From positions 496,001 to 560,000 of the forward strand of contig NZ_CP006764.1 of NCBI RefSeq assembly GCF_000767055.1: a DNA stretch of 64,000 nucleotides, given 5' to 3'. The position numbers and the translations under genes are program-made. Source of the DNA: Corynebacterium doosanense CAU 212 = DSM 45436 (GTDB lineage: Bacteria > Actinomycetota > Actinomycetes > Mycobacteriales > Mycobacteriaceae). The first letter of the stretch is position 1; every line of letters starts with the position of its first letter. Shown piece by piece: positions 38,970-49,066 of this stretch. The notes under the pieces are model-generated. The model saw nothing but the letters and a program-made list of their open reading frames with translations. It made no database searches and was not told the origin of the DNA.

Positions 38970-39584
38970 GGGTGACTCCTCTTCCTTGGCAGGAACTATG
39001 GTGCGGCGGGCTAGTGACACACCAGCATAACCGCGGGGCAGCCCGTCCGCGGCGGGGCGACGGCGCTGGTGGGGAGGGAAAGAAATTTGCCAAGGCAGGG
39101 GAGCAGGTGATTAAATACTCGGGTTGCCTTAACACGGCGCGGGGTCCGGCTTTGGCCGGACGGACGCGACCATGGTGAGGCGAACATGACAACTTCGCGT
39201 GGACGGCTTCGAATCAGATTCGACCACCGACCACAGAAGGACTCCGCTATCGGGGAAGGTCACTCGTTCAGGATCAGAGTGGCAGCCCGAGCGCGGAGGC
39301 CGGAGAAGGGGCATGGCAAATCAACAGCGGCAGTATACGTAGGGCCACGCACCATTTACTGGTCCCTTCCGCCACGACGTTCGGGTCTTGTACCCCGTCC
39401 TGGAAGCACTGTGCGCACGGTTGTTTGCCGTGAGCCATCTCCTGGGGAAGTCATGGACAAAGAAGACAACGACACTGGCGTTGTGCCGAACAGCCCCGAG
39501 CTCCGGACAACGTTATAGAGAACATCGAGAAGCGATCCCCACCACTCCCTTCGTGGATGTGGGGAAGCGAGGAAGAGGATTAGC
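38970..39584. other. gap between Asp23 cluster and S10 operon (long S10 leader)
   Basis: This 615-base gap holds no convincing gene. It must contain the divergent promoters of the Asp23 cluster and the S10 operon. A TTGCCA at 39087 with an AT-rich TTAAATACT at 39111-39119 is a weak S10 candidate. GTCCGGC (39144-39150) and GCCGGAC (39155-39161) form a tight hairpin. A possible 21-codon leader frame runs from 39453 to 39518 (MDKEDNDTGVVPNSPELRTTL). The 400-nt leader could host control by a ribosomal protein, as known for S10 operons elsewhere. Confidence 0.5.
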
Positions 39585-39890
39585 GTGGCGGGACAAAAGA
39601 TCCGCATCAGGCTCAAGGCCTACGACCACGAAGCGATCGACGCTTCTGCAAAGAAGATCGTCGAAACTGTCACCCGTACGGGTGCGCGTGTTGTCGGCCC
39701 GGTGCCGTTGCCCACTGAGAAGAACGTGTACGCCGTTATTCGTTCTCCCCACAAGTACAAGGATTCTCGCGAGCACTTCGAGATGCGCACGCATAAGCGT
39801 CTCATTGACATCCTCGATCCGACGCCGAAGACGGTCGACGCGCTGATGCGCATCGATCTTCCGGCCAGCGTCGACGTGAACATCCAGTAA
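39585..39890 (+). CDS. rpsJ: 30S ribosomal protein S10
   Basis: A 101-residue S10, first gene of the S10 operon; also the NusE partner in antitermination. Landmarks: [17 protein letters not shown] and [16 protein letters not shown] start with a weak purine-rich GAGGAAGAGG upstream. rplC follows after 25 bases. Confidence 0.97.
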   Translation: MAGQKIRIRLKAYDHEAIDASAKKIVETVTRTGARVVGPVPLPTEKNVYAVIRSPHKYKDSREHFEMRTHKRLIDILDPTPKTVDALMRIDLPASVDVNIQ

Positions 39891-39915
39891 AGCTTCGTAC
39901 CGGAGAACAAAAGAC

Positions 39916-40572
39916 ATGAGTGAAAACGAGATCAAGGGCATTCTGGGCACCAAGCTCGGCATGACCCAGGTCTTCGACGAGAACAACCGGGTTGTCCCGG
40001 TCACCGTCGTCGAAGCCGGGCCGTGCGTAGTTACCCAGATTCGCACCACAGACATCGATGGCTACAACGCCATCCAGATCGCCTTCGGGGAAATTGATCC
40101 CCGCAAGGCCAACAAGCCCCGCGCCGGCCACTTCGAGAAGGCCGGCACCACGCCGCGTCGTCACGTGGCTGAAATCCGTATGGACGACGTCTCGGGCTAC
40201 GAGCTCGGCCAGGAGATCAAGGCTGACATCTTCGAGGGTGAGACCTTCGTCGACGTCACCGGCATCACCAAGGGCCACGGCTTCGCCGGCGGCATGAAGC
40301 GTCACGGCTTCAAGGGCCAGGGCGCCTCCCACGGTAACCAGGCGTCGCACCGTCGCGTCGGTTCCATCGGTAACGCCTCGACCCCGGGTCGTGTGTTCAA
40401 GGGTCAGCGCATGGCTGGCCGCATGGGCCACGACCGCGTGACCACGCAGAACCTGAAGATCGAGAAGATCGACGCCGACTCCAACATCCTGCTCATCAAG
40501 GGTGCCGTCCCCGGCGCCAACGGTGGAGTCGTCACGGTCAAGACCGCAGTGAAGGGCGGTGCACACGCATGA
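39916..40572 (+). CDS. rplC: 50S ribosomal protein L3
   Basis: A 218-residue L3, near the peptidyl transferase centre and an early assembly protein. It begins with [15 protein letters not shown] and contains [16 protein letters not shown] and [13 protein letters not shown]. It overlaps rplD by four bases (ATGA), so the two are translated together. Confidence 0.97.
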   Translation: MSENEIKGILGTKLGMTQVFDENNRVVPVTVVEAGPCVVTQIRTTDIDGYNAIQIAFGEIDPRKANKPRAGHFEKAGTTPRRHVAEIRMDDVSGYELGQEIKADIFEGETFVDVTGITKGHGFAGGMKRHGFKGQGASHGNQASHRRVGSIGNASTPGRVFKGQRMAGRMGHDRVTTQNLKIEKIDADSNILLIKGAVPGANGGVVTVKTAVKGGAHA

Positions 40573-41231
40573 GTCTGAAACTCGACGTCCAGACCGCCGA
40601 CGGCAAGACCAACGGTTCCGTTGAACTGCCGGGCGAAATCTTCGAGCGCGAGGCATCTGTTGCTCTGATGCACCAGGTCGTCAACGCACAGCTCGCCTCT
40701 GCCCGTCAGGGCACGCACTCCACCAAGACCCGCGGCGAAGTCCGCGGTGGTGGACGCAAGCCGTTTCGTCAGAAGGGCACCGGCCGCGCACGCCAGGGCT
40801 CCATCCGCGCACCGCACTACACCGGTGGCGGCGTTGTCCACGGCCCCAAGCCGCGCGACTACTCCCAGCGGACCCCCAAGAAGATGATCCGTGCCGCCCT
40901 CTACGGCGCACTGACCAACCGTGCAGCCGGTGAGCGTATCCACGTCATCGACGAACTGGTGCCGGGCCAGCAGCCCTCCACCAAGTCCGCACGCACCTTC
41001 ATCCAGCGTCTGACCGAGCGCAAGTCCGTGCTCCTGGTCATCGACCGCGCAGATGTCAACGCACGCCGCAGCGCCAACAACCTGCCCGGCGTTCACGTCA
41101 TCGATTCGTCGCAGCTGAACGCCTATGACGTTCTCAACTCCGACGACGTCGTGTTCTCGGTCGGCGCGCTGCACACCTTCGTCAACCGCGTCACCGGCTC
41201 GGCTGACACGGAAGCCCAGGAGGAGAACTAA
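40569..41231 (+). CDS. rplD: 50S ribosomal protein L4
   Basis: A 220-residue L4; the extended loop lines the exit tunnel. Landmarks: [20 protein letters not shown] and [20 protein letters not shown]. In many bacteria L4 represses its own operon through the leader. It overlaps rplC by four bases and rplW by one. Confidence 0.97.
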   Translation: MSLKLDVQTADGKTNGSVELPGEIFEREASVALMHQVVNAQLASARQGTHSTKTRGEVRGGGRKPFRQKGTGRARQGSIRAPHYTGGGVVHGPKPRDYSQRTPKKMIRAALYGALTNRAAGERIHVIDELVPGQQPSTKSARTFIQRLTERKSVLLVIDRADVNARRSANNLPGVHVIDSSQLNAYDVLNSDDVVFSVGALHTFVNRVTGSADTEAQEEN

Positions 41232-41536
41232 TGGCACAGACCGCTAACCCGCGCGACATCATCATCGCGCCGGTTGTCTCTGAGAAGTCCTACGGGCTGA
41301 TGGAGCAGAACGTGTACACGTTCTTCGTCTCCCCGGACTCCAACAAGACCCAGATCAAGATTGCCATCGAGCAGATCTTCGGCGTCAAGGTGTCTTCCGT
41401 GAACACCGCCAACCGCGAGGGCAAGCGCAAGCGCACCCGCACCGGTTACGGCAAGCGGAAAGACACCAAGCGCGCCTACGTGACGCTCCGCGAGGGCAGC
41501 GATTCCATCGACATCTTCGGCGGCTCGGCCGTTTAG
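41231..41536 (+). CDS. rplW: 50S ribosomal protein L23
   Basis: A 101-residue L23 at the tunnel exit, docking site for trigger factor and SRP. Landmarks: [18 protein letters not shown] and [17 protein letters not shown]. Start and stop of the neighbours overlap (TAATG). Confidence 0.96.
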   Translation: MAQTANPRDIIIAPVVSEKSYGLMEQNVYTFFVSPDSNKTQIKIAIEQIFGVKVSSVNTANREGKRKRTRTGYGKRKDTKRAYVTLREGSDSIDIFGGSAV

Positions 41537-41571
41537 GGTCGACCAAAGACGTCGAAAGGTAAGGAAATACT

Positions 41572-42408
41572 ATGGCTATTCGTAAGTACAAGCCGACAAC
41601 TCCGGGTCGCCGCAACAGCTCTGTCTCCGAATTCTCGGAGATCACCCGCTCCACTCCGGAGAAGAGCCTGCTGCGTCCCCTGCCGAAGTCCGGCGGCCGT
41701 AACGTTCACGGTCACATCACCGTCCGTCACCGCGGCGGTGGACACAAGCGTCGTTACCGCGTCATCGATTTCAAGCGCAACGACAAAGACGGAGTGCTGG
41801 CCAAGGTCGCTCACATCGAGTACGACCCCAACCGCACCGCCAACATCGCGCTCCTTCACTACTACGACGGCGAAAAGCGTTACATCGTAGCTCCGAAGGG
41901 CCTGACCCAGGGCACCGTCGTCGAGTCCGGCCCCAACGCCGACATCAAGGTGGGTAACAACCTGCCGCTGCGCAACATCCCGACCGGTACGACGATCCAC
42001 AACGTGGAGCTCAAGCCTGGCGCTGGCGCCAAGCTCGCCCGCTCCGCAGGTTCGTCCATCCAGCTCCTCGGTAAGGAAGGCGCCTACGCAGTCCTGCGTA
42101 TGCCCTCCACCGAGATCCGCCGCGTGGACATCCGTTGCCGCGCCACCGTGGGTGAGGTCGGCAACGCCGACCAGATCAACATCCGCTGGGGCAAGGCCGG
42201 CCGTATGCGCTGGAAGGGCTGGCGCCCGTCTGTCCGTGGTGTCGTCATGAACCCGGTCGACCACCCGCACGGTGGTGGCGAGGGCAAGACCTCCGGTGGT
42301 CGTCACCCGGTCTCGCCGTGGGGCAAGAAGGAAGGCCGCACCCGCAACCCGAACCGCTACTCCAACAACATGGTCGTGCGCCGTCGTCGCCCGAACAAGA
42401 AGCGCTAA
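41572..42408 (+). CDS. rplB: 50S ribosomal protein L2
   Basis: A 278-residue L2 needed for subunit joining and peptidyl transfer. Landmarks: [20 protein letters not shown] and the catalytic-region [18 protein letters not shown] with its conserved His. Separated from rplW by 35 bases; rpsS follows after 14 bases with GAGGAGG. Confidence 0.98.
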   Translation: MAIRKYKPTTPGRRNSSVSEFSEITRSTPEKSLLRPLPKSGGRNVHGHITVRHRGGGHKRRYRVIDFKRNDKDGVLAKVAHIEYDPNRTANIALLHYYDGEKRYIVAPKGLTQGTVVESGPNADIKVGNNLPLRNIPTGTTIHNVELKPGAGAKLARSAGSSIQLLGKEGAYAVLRMPSTEIRRVDIRCRATVGEVGNADQINIRWGKAGRMRWKGWRPSVRGVVMNPVDHPHGGGEGKTSGGRHPVSPWGKKEGRTRNPNRYSNNMVVRRRRPNKKR

Positions 42409-42422
42409 GAGGAGGTAACACT

Positions 42423-42698
42423 ATGCCACGCAGCCTGAAAAAGGGCCCGTTCGTTGACGAGCACCTCCTCAACAAGGTAGATGCTCAGAACGAGGCCAAC
42501 ACCAAGCAGGTCATCAAGACTTGGTCCCGCCGGTCCACCATTCTCCCCGATTTCATCGGTCACACCTTCGCCGTCCATGACGGTCGTAAGCATGTCCCGG
42601 TGTTCGTCGATGAGGCCATGGTCGGTCACAAGCTGGGCGAGTTCGCACCCACCAAGACCTTCAAGGGTCACATCAAGGACCAGAAGGGACGTCGATAA
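42423..42698 (+). CDS. rpsS: 30S ribosomal protein S19
   Basis: A 91-residue S19 that contacts the A-site side of the 30S head. Begins [16 protein letters not shown] and ends with [20 protein letters not shown]. Start chosen at the ATG after GAGGAGG; the open frame extends upstream into rplB without homology. Confidence 0.97.
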   Translation: MPRSLKKGPFVDEHLLNKVDAQNEANTKQVIKTWSRRSTILPDFIGHTFAVHDGRKHVPVFVDEAMVGHKLGEFAPTKTFKGHIKDQKGRR

Positions 42699-42701
42699 GC
42701 G

Positions 42702-43061
42702 ATGAGTGACACCATCACCTCCGCAAGCGCGACGGCTCGTTTCGTCCGCGTCACCCCGATGAAGGCACGCCGCGTCATCGACATCGTCCGCGGCAAGACC
42801 GTCGCGGAGGCTCTCGCGATCCTCAAGTACGCACCCCAGGGTGCGGCCAAGCCGGTCGCCAAGGTCGTCGCTTCCGCAGCGGCCAACGCAGAGAACAACT
42901 ACGGCCTGGATCCCCGCACGCTGGTCATCTCCGAGGCATACGCCAACGAGGGCCCGACGATGAAGCGTTTCCAGCCCCGTGCTCAGGGTCGTGCATTCCA
43001 GATCCGCAAGCGCACGAGCCACATCACCGTGGTTGTCGAAGCCAAGGAAGGGGCCAAGTAA
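42702..43061 (+). CDS. rplV: 50S ribosomal protein L22
   Basis: A 119-residue L22 whose hairpin lines the exit tunnel. Landmarks: [20 protein letters not shown] and [20 protein letters not shown]. It starts three bases after rpsS and overlaps rpsC by one base. Confidence 0.97.
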   Translation: MSDTITSASATARFVRVTPMKARRVIDIVRGKTVAEALAILKYAPQGAAKPVAKVVASAAANAENNYGLDPRTLVISEAYANEGPTMKRFQPRAQGRAFQIRKRTSHITVVVEAKEGAK

Positions 43062-43825
43062 TGGGCCAGAAAATCCATCCCCACGGTCTCCGACTGGGCA
43101 TCACCGCCGACTGGAAGACCCACTGGTTCGCCGACAAGAACTACGCGGAGTACGTCGCTGAGGACATCAAGATCCGCGAGTACCTGTCCAAGGGTCTCGA
43201 GCGCGCCGGCATCGCCGACGTGGTCATCGAGCGCACCCGCGACCGCGTTCGTGTCGACATCCACACCGCCCGTCCGGGCATCGTCATCGGTCGCCGCGGC
43301 GCCGAGGCTGATCGCATCCGTCGTGGCCTGGAGAAGCTGACCGGCAAGATGGTCGCCCTCAACATCCTTGAGGTCAAGAGCATCGACGCCAACGCCGCTC
43401 TCGTGGCGCAGTCCGTCGCCGAGCAGCTCGTCAACCGCGTGGCCTTCCGCCGCGCGATGCGTAAGGCGATCCAGTCCTCCATGCGCCAGCCGCAGGTCAA
43501 GGGCATCAAGATCGTCACGTCCGGTCGCCTCGGTGGCGCCGACATGTCCCGCGTTGAGCGTTACCACGAAGGTCGCGTCCCGCTGCACACCCTGCGTGCG
43601 GAGATCGACTACGGCACCGCTGAGGCCGCCACGACCTTTGGTCGTATCGGCATCAAGGTCTGGATCTACAAGGGCGACGTCGTCGGCGGCGTCCGCGAGT
43701 CTGACCTCAACGCACCGTCCGAGCGAGGTGGCCGTGGCGGCCGCGGAGGCGACCGCGACAAGCGTCCGCGCCGTGCCGCTGGTGGCCAGCGTCGCCCGCG
43801 CACTGAGCAGAACCAGGAGGGTTAA
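43061..43825 (+). CDS. rpsC: 30S ribosomal protein S3
   Basis: A 254-residue S3 at the mRNA entry channel. The KH domain is seen as [19 protein letters not shown]. Landmarks: [20 protein letters not shown] and [20 protein letters not shown]. The C-terminus is an actinobacterial Arg/Gly-rich extension ([18 protein letters not shown]). Confidence 0.97.
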   Translation: MGQKIHPHGLRLGITADWKTHWFADKNYAEYVAEDIKIREYLSKGLERAGIADVVIERTRDRVRVDIHTARPGIVIGRRGAEADRIRRGLEKLTGKMVALNILEVKSIDANAALVAQSVAEQLVNRVAFRRAMRKAIQSSMRQPQVKGIKIVTSGRLGGADMSRVERYHEGRVPLHTLRAEIDYGTAEAATTFGRIGIKVWIYKGDVVGGVRESDLNAPSERGGRGGRGGDRDKRPRRAAGGQRRPRTEQNQEG

Positions 43826-43830
43826 GACAC

Positions 43831-44247
43831 ATGCTTATCCCGAAGCGCGTCAAGTACCGGCGCCAGCACCGCCCGAAGCGTAGCGGCATCTCCAAGGGTG
43901 GCAACCGCGTCACCTACGGTGATTACGGCCTTCAGGCTCTCGAGCCCGCGTACATCACCAACCGTCAGATCGAGTCGGCACGTATTGCCATCAACCGCCA
44001 CGTCAAGCGTGGTGGCAAGGTCTGGATCAACATCTTCCCGGACCGTCCCCTGACCCAGAAGCCGCTCGGCGTGCGTATGGGTTCGGGTAAGGGCCCGGTC
44101 GAGAAGTGGGTGGCCAACGTCAAGCCCGGCCGCATCCTCTTCGAGATGTCCTACCCCAACGAAGCCACTGCACTCGAAGCCCTGCGCCGCGCCGGCCAGA
44201 AGCTTCCGTGCAAGGTCCGTATCGTCAAGAAGGAGGACCAGTTCTAA
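43831..44247 (+). CDS. rplP: 50S ribosomal protein L16
   Basis: A 138-residue L16, near the A-site tRNA. Landmarks: [20 protein letters not shown] and [20 protein letters not shown]. Its stop shares a base with the rpmC start (TAATG). Confidence 0.97.
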   Translation: MLIPKRVKYRRQHRPKRSGISKGGNRVTYGDYGLQALEPAYITNRQIESARIAINRHVKRGGKVWINIFPDRPLTQKPLGVRMGSGKGPVEKWVANVKPGRILFEMSYPNEATALEALRRAGQKLPCKVRIVKKEDQF

Positions 44248-44477
44248 TGGCAACCGGTACCCCCGCAGCTGAGTTCCGCGAGCTCGGCAGCGAAGAGCTG
44301 ACCACCCGCCTGGCAGATGCCAAGGAGGAGCTGTTCAACCTTCGCTTCCAGCTGGCCACGGGACAGCTGACCAACAACCGCCGCATCGGCACCGTCAAGC
44401 GCGACATCGCCCGCATCCTCACGATTCTGCGTGAGCGCGAGCTCGGTCTGTCCGCAGTTCCGGGAGCTGATCAGTAA
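44247..44477 (+). CDS. rpmC: 50S ribosomal protein L29
   Basis: A 76-residue L29 close to the tunnel exit. Landmarks: [20 protein letters not shown] and [20 protein letters not shown]. The ATG overlaps the rplP stop; the stop overlaps the rpsQ start. AAGGAGG lies within the end of rplP. Confidence 0.95.
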   Translation: MATGTPAAEFRELGSEELTTRLADAKEELFNLRFQLATGQLTNNRRIGTVKRDIARILTILRERELGLSAVPGADQ

Positions 44478-44764
44478 TGAGCGAGGCTAACGTGAACGAA
44501 AGCACCGTCAAGGAGCAGGGCGCACGCAAGATCCGCACCGGCGTCGTCATCTCCGACAAGATGGACAAGACCATCGTCGTCGAGGTTGAGGACCGCAAGC
44601 AGCACGCGCTGTACGGCAAGATCATGCGCCGCAACAAGAAGGTCAAGGCACACGACGAGAACGGCACCGCCGGCATCGGCGACCGCGTCCGCATCGAAGA
44701 GACCCGTCCGCTTTCCAAGGACAAGTACCACCGTCTCCTCGACATCGTCGAGCGCGCGAAGTAG
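44477..44764 (+). CDS. rpsQ: 30S ribosomal protein S17
   Basis: A 95-residue S17, an early 16S-binding protein. Landmarks: [19 protein letters not shown] and [20 protein letters not shown]. It ends the S10 operon here: a terminator follows, and rplN lies 4.3 kb away. Confidence 0.97.
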   Translation: MSEANVNESTVKEQGARKIRTGVVISDKMDKTIVVEVEDRKQHALYGKIMRRNKKVKAHDENGTAGIGDRVRIEETRPLSKDKYHRLLDIVERAK

Positions 44765-44785
44765 TTAATCGCGTATCGACGCTAA

Positions 44786-44826
44786 ACACCCCCGCACACC
44801 AGACATGGTGGGCGGGGTGTTTTCTT
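44786..44826 (+). terminator. S10 operon terminator
   Basis: ACACCCC (44786-44792) pairs with GGGGTGT (44814-44820), extended by CACC/GGTG with a small bulge. TTTCTTT follows. It lies between convergent genes and may act on both strands. A copy of the nonamer (44772) precedes it. Confidence 0.85.
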
Positions 44827-44831
44827 TGCTC

Positions 44832-46418
44832 CTAGCCCGCTACCCCGCGCATGGCCTCGGCGAAGGAGCGGTAGTCGCGGCGCACGTCGATGAGTGGTTG
44901 CTCGACCCGCTCGGCCGACATCTGCGCGATCTCCCGCTGCAGCGCCCGACGGGTGCGTCGGCGCACGCCCGAGCCGATAACGGAGCCGAAGACCGCCGTG
45001 GCCAGTCCGAGGACCAGCCCCAGGAGCAGGCCGCCGATGATGAGCAGAGTCGGCAGCGGCCAGCCCTCGATGTCCGGGATGATGTCGTCCAGGAACGGGG
45101 TCAGGGCGCCGGGCAGGAACGCCGCCAGCAGGAACCACGCCACCCCGACCAGGGCGGTGAGCAGTGCGAGCCACTGGACCACGGTCATCAGCGACCACGC
45201 CCGCGAGGGCTCGGCTGGTAGGCGGGTCCTGCCCGCCGCACGGTCGAGATCGTCCGGGAGCGTATCGACGATGCCCTCCGTGCGCAGGCCGATCTCGTTG
45301 GACCAGGCCGGAGGGAGGCCTTCTGCGGCAGTCCGGGCGTAATCACGCACGCCGCGGTTGGCCTTGGCCTTACCGGATGCCTCGAGTTCGGGCAGGGAGG
45401 AGCGGTGCACGCCGAGCTCGTCGCGCTTCTCGGTGAGCCCGAGCCGGCGCAGGGGATCGGTGCGCATGCGCAGTACCCACGAGGTCAGCAACCAGCCGGT
45501 GCGCTGCTGCAGTCTCTTGCGGTAGGCGGCTGCGGTGGCGCCGGCGAGGGACTGGGCACCGGCGGCGTCCGCCAGGTGCGCATCGAGCTGCTTCTTCGCC
45601 GAGCGCGGCAACTCCGGGGAAGGGGCCGCGGCCCAGTTTCTTGCCAGGGCGTCGAGGTCGGCGCTGATCCGGCGCTGCTGCGCGTTGTTCTTGGCGGCGA
45701 CGCTGGCGATGGCGTCGCGGAGCTCCGGGATGCCCGCTCCGGTACGCGCCGAGGTGGGGACGACCTTGATGTTGGACAGACCGTCTGCGCGCAGTAGGTC
45801 TGCGAAGTTGCCCGCGACCGTGCGCTGCTCCGTCTCGGAGAGCCGGTCGGACTTGTTGAGCACACCGAGGGTCACGGCGGCGTGCCCGGCGTGCGGGCGG
45901 ATGAACTGCTCATGAATGACGGCGTCGGCGTACTTCTCCGGATCAGTGACCCAGACCAGCACGTCGACCTGCCCGGCCAGCCGCGTGGCGATCTCCCGGT
46001 TGGAGGCCTCGACGGAGTCGAAGTCGGGGAGATCGAGAAGAATGAGCGGCCCCGACTTGCGGGTGAACTCGCCGGGGCGCACGCGCCGATCGGCGACCTG
46101 CAGCCAGTCGAGCAGCTCCTCCGAGCCCGCCTCGTTCCAGATCGCGGCCAACGGGGACGAGGTGGTAGGCCGGCGCGGGGAGCTGGCGCCGAGGTCCTCG
46201 CCGACGACGGCGTTGAACAGGGACGTCTTGCCCGAGCCGGTGGCACCGAAGAATCCCACCACGGTGTGTTCCGCGGAGAGGCGGCGGCGCTCGGAGGCGT
46301 CCGCGAGGACCCGGCGCAGCGGTGCGATCTCCGCCTCGGAGAGGTACTGCTCCCCGAGGTCAGCGGCCCGGCCCAGGGCGCTGAGCCGCTTGGACAGCGA
46401 CGTGTCTGCGCGCGACAT
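44832..46418 (-). CDS. dynamin-like GTPase, YfjP type (second of pair)
   Basis: A 528-residue membrane GTPase. P-loop GATGSGKTS at about 57-65, switch II DLPDFDS, base motif NKSD. A helical middle follows, then two hydrophobic segments near 395-420 and 440-475, and a C-terminal helix. The layout is that of bacterial dynamin-like or YfjP-type GTPases that remodel or sense membranes. It shares one base with the stop of the upstream paired GTPase. Such pairs in actinobacteria (for example the Streptomyces DynA/DynB pair) work together; this is by analogy. Confidence 0.8.
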   Translation of the reverse strand: MSRADTSLSKRLSALGRAADLGEQYLSEAEIAPLRRVLADASERRRLSAEHTVVGFFGATGSGKTSLFNAVVGEDLGASSPRRPTTSSPLAAIWNEAGSEELLDWLQVADRRVRPGEFTRKSGPLILLDLPDFDSVEASNREIATRLAGQVDVLVWVTDPEKYADAVIHEQFIRPHAGHAAVTLGVLNKSDRLSETEQRTVAGNFADLLRADGLSNIKVVPTSARTGAGIPELRDAIASVAAKNNAQQRRISADLDALARNWAAAPSPELPRSAKKQLDAHLADAAGAQSLAGATAAAYRKRLQQRTGWLLTSWVLRMRTDPLRRLGLTEKRDELGVHRSSLPELEASGKAKANRGVRDYARTAAEGLPPAWSNEIGLRTEGIVDTLPDDLDRAAGRTRLPAEPSRAWSLMTVVQWLALLTALVGVAWFLLAAFLPGALTPFLDDIIPDIEGWPLPTLLIIGGLLLGLVLGLATAVFGSVIGSGVRRRTRRALQREIAQMSAERVEQPLIDVRRDYRSFAEAMRGVAG

Positions 46419-48040
46419 CAGATCGACTCCACGGCGTCGCGCAGCTCGGCGGCCCGGGTGCCTGCGACGAGGGGTTCGGTGACGGCGTCGAAACGTGTCC
46501 TTTCGGACTCCAGGAATGCCTCGGTGCGGGCGGCGAGGTCCTCCCGGGCCTGTGCGGCCATGCGGCGCACGTTCTCCTCGCCGAAGACGGTCTCCAGCAG
46601 GCGCTGGGCGAGCACGGCAGAGCCGCCGGCGATGGCGAGCTCACCACCGGTGAGACCGGCCGTGGAGGCGAAGACGACGAGCATGAGCGCGACGGTGACG
46701 ACGTTGAGGCCGAGCGAGATGATCCGGGCCTGTTTGCGTTTGTCGCCCGCGGTGTTCTGGATGGTCTCCACCAGCTGGGCCTGCCACTCGCGCACGACCT
46801 GGGACGCACGCTCGGACACCCCTGGGGCGGCCTGTGCGAGCGTTGGGTCGGCTGCGGCGCGCAGCAGGGGAGCACTGCCGCCGAGGTAGGACCAGGAGCG
46901 GGCGGCGGCGGACTCGGCGGAGTCGATGAGCACGGCGTGCAGGCCGTCCTCGATCTCCACCTCCACCTCGCGCATCGGGGCGGGCTTTCCGGTGAGGAAA
47001 CTGCCGATCCGGCTCGTGGCCTGGGCGTACCAACATTCGATCGTCTTGGAGAAGTCCGAGGTGCCCACGATGTCCTGCCAGCGCTGCAGCACCTCGTGGC
47101 GCAGCAGCTTGCCGTCGCTCGTGGCGTCGATGACATGGCGCGCGGCGTCGTCGTAGATGGCGTCCAGGCCGGCGCTGAGCTGGGATTCTAGCTCCTCCAG
47201 GCGGTCGCGCTCGGCGGCCAGGGCCTCCACACGGGACGTCAGCTTGCCGACGGCGCCCGCCACCGTGCGTGCCGCGACCTCCCGGCGGGAGGCCGCGTCC
47301 ACGGCGAGGTGCTCCAGGTAGCCGCGGATGTCGGAGACGGCATCGGTGGCGAGGCGGCCGTCGATATGCCCGGCGTCGGCGACGGTGAACAGGGTCGCAT
47401 CGGTGAGCCCGGCCTCGGCCATCATCCGGCGGAGATCGTCAGGAACCGAGGCGGCGGCGTCGGTGTCCATGCGGTTGAGGATCACCACTACCTCGAGGTC
47501 ACGGCCGGCGGCGTCGTGGAGGAAGTTCCACACCAGCTGGTCGGCGTAGCGGGTCGGGGTGGTGGCAAAGACCCACAGGTCGGCGGCGGCCAGCAGCTGC
47601 GAGGCCACCTCGCGGTTGCGCTCCTCGATGGAGTCGAAGTCCGGGGCGTCGACCAGCGCGAGGCCCGGGTGCACGGCATCGGTGGCGGTGACCTGGATGT
47701 CGCTGGTCAGCCCGGCGAGCACGTTGTCGGAACGGAACCAGGCCTCGTCATCCGGGTGGGTCACCAATACGGGCCGCCGCGTGGTGGGGCGGATGACTCC
47801 GGGCACGGTGACCTCGCGGCCGACGATGGCGTTGACCAGGGTCGACTTGCCCGAGCCCGTCGACCCGCCCACGACCGCGAGCAGGGGAGCATCGACGTTG
47901 CTCAACCGCGGGAGGATGTAGTCATCCAGCTGGGCGACAATGTCTCGGGCTTCGTTCTGGGCCTCGGCGTGGGAGTCGAAGCGGGCGTCGGCGACGGCGT
48001 CTCGCAGCCGGGTGACGCTGGGTACGGTGACAGGATTCAC
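46418..48040 (-). CDS. dynamin-like GTPase (first of pair)
   Basis: A 540-residue GTPase. P-loop GGSTGSGKST near 57-66, switch II DAPDFDSIEE, base motif LNRMD. A long helical region precedes one or two hydrophobic segments near 445-490 (NVVTVALMLVVFASTAGL). It is related in layout to the downstream gene but not closely similar. GTG start at 48040; no clear Shine-Dalgarno. The pair sits between the S10 operon and rplN, an insertion typical of corynebacterial ribosomal loci. Confidence 0.8.
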   Translation of the reverse strand: MNPVTVPSVTRLRDAVADARFDSHAEAQNEARDIVAQLDDYILPRLSNVDAPLLAVVGGSTGSGKSTLVNAIVGREVTVPGVIRPTTRRPVLVTHPDDEAWFRSDNVLAGLTSDIQVTATDAVHPGLALVDAPDFDSIEERNREVASQLLAAADLWVFATTPTRYADQLVWNFLHDAAGRDLEVVVILNRMDTDAAASVPDDLRRMMAEAGLTDATLFTVADAGHIDGRLATDAVSDIRGYLEHLAVDAASRREVAARTVAGAVGKLTSRVEALAAERDRLEELESQLSAGLDAIYDDAARHVIDATSDGKLLRHEVLQRWQDIVGTSDFSKTIECWYAQATSRIGSFLTGKPAPMREVEVEIEDGLHAVLIDSAESAAARSWSYLGGSAPLLRAAADPTLAQAAPGVSERASQVVREWQAQLVETIQNTAGDKRKQARIISLGLNVVTVALMLVVFASTAGLTGGELAIAGGSAVLAQRLLETVFGEENVRRMAAQAREDLAARTEAFLESERTRFDAVTEPLVAGTRAAELRDAVESI

Positions 48041-48073
48041 GGTGCCATTGTGTCAGATCCGTACGGGCGGCAC

Positions 48074-48838
48074 TCACTGCGTCTTTCCCGCGCGGCGCTC
48101 GACCACCACGGCTGCCACGCTGAGGACAACGCTGAGCGGCCACAGGAACATGGCCAGCAGCAACGAGCCCACAATGACGAGGACACCCGCGATCCCGGAA
48201 GTCATCCGTGCCTGCTCTGGCGCTCCGCTGCGTATCGCGGTGATGATCTGGATGATCCCGACGGCGACAGCGATGACAGTCAGGCCAAGGCCCGCCCACA
48301 TGAGGACGGCGAAGGGATCCGGGGTGGTGACCTCTTCGCTGTAGATCTGGGGGCCAAACTGATCCATTGCTCGGATGGAGTAAAGACGGACCGCAGCCTT
48401 GGCGAGCAGCAGCAGTACGGCGACGGAGGCAAAAGCTCCGGCGTAGGTCCTGCCGGTGGAGGTGAACCTGTCCATCCGGGTACCGACGAGCAGCACCACC
48501 AGCGCGATCAGGCTGAACAGCGCGCCCGGGACGATGAGCAGGCCCGTAACGTTGATGACAGGGTCCCCCGGATCGGCGGTGAGACCGACGACCAGCCAGC
48601 TACCCCAGCCGATGCCTGAGATGACGGCGCCGATGCCGGCGAGCCATCCGGCTGCCGTGTTACCGGCCCTTACCGCACCTGCGAGCTGGGCCACCGAGAC
48701 GACCACGCCGACGATGCCGACGGCAATCCAGGGGTCGGGGAGGGGGACAAAACGGAAGGCCCCGGTAAAGAACCCCACCGTCATGAGGACGTTCACGAGC
48801 ACGGCGGTGATGAACAGCGGCCTGCTATAGGTTCCCAT
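48074..48838 (-). CDS. multi-spanning membrane protein of unknown function
   Basis: No family recognised. The 254-residue protein has about seven membrane spans and little soluble sequence apart from a loop near residues 170-185 (QIYSEEVTTPDP). TAGTGT at 48850-48845 is six bases from the ATG, so the transcript is probably leaderless. It precedes the paired GTPases by about 33 bases and may be co-transcribed with them. Confidence 0.7.
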   Translation of the reverse strand: MGTYSRPLFITAVLVNVLMTVGFFTGAFRFVPLPDPWIAVGIVGVVVSVAQLAGAVRAGNTAAGWLAGIGAVISGIGWGSWLVVGLTADPGDPVINVTGLLIVPGALFSLIALVVLLVGTRMDRFTSTGRTYAGAFASVAVLLLLAKAAVRLYSIRAMDQFGPQIYSEEVTTPDPFAVLMWAGLGLTVIAVAVGIIQIITAIRSGAPEQARMTSGIAGVLVIVGSLLLAMFLWPLSVVLSVAAVVVERRAGKTQ

Positions 48839-49066
48839 CCAAAAACACTAACCCAGGAATTTGGCCTCCACCAGCCCCTTGTGGTTCAATATCCAGGTTG
48901 CCTGTGCTGGTCGGGTGCGTTCGGTGCGTTTTCCGAGCCGACCGCCCGAGACCCTTCGGATCACCTTGAGGTGAGACGTCGATAAGCATCAGGCAAATAA
49001 AGACAAAGACCACGCGTGTCCAGGACGGAAATTTGGCTCGCATCAATCCAGGTCAGGAGACCCACA
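48839..49066 (+). other. rplN leader region
   Basis: This 228-base gap separates the divergent membrane-protein gene from rplN. It has no gene. It must carry the promoter for rplN-rplX-rplE. TTGGCC (48861-48866) with TTCAAT (48885-48890), 18 bases apart, is a weak candidate. Confidence 0.4.

Noticed and set aside
39186-39518. A 110-codon plus-strand frame in the S10 leader
   Set aside because: Arg/Pro-rich with no protein-like pattern and no ribosome-binding site; only its last 21 codons were kept as a possible leader peptide.
47309-48619. A 436-codon plus-strand frame over the dynamin-like gene and membrane gene
   Set aside because: Shadow; the minus strand shows P-loop and DAPDFDS motifs and real membrane spans.
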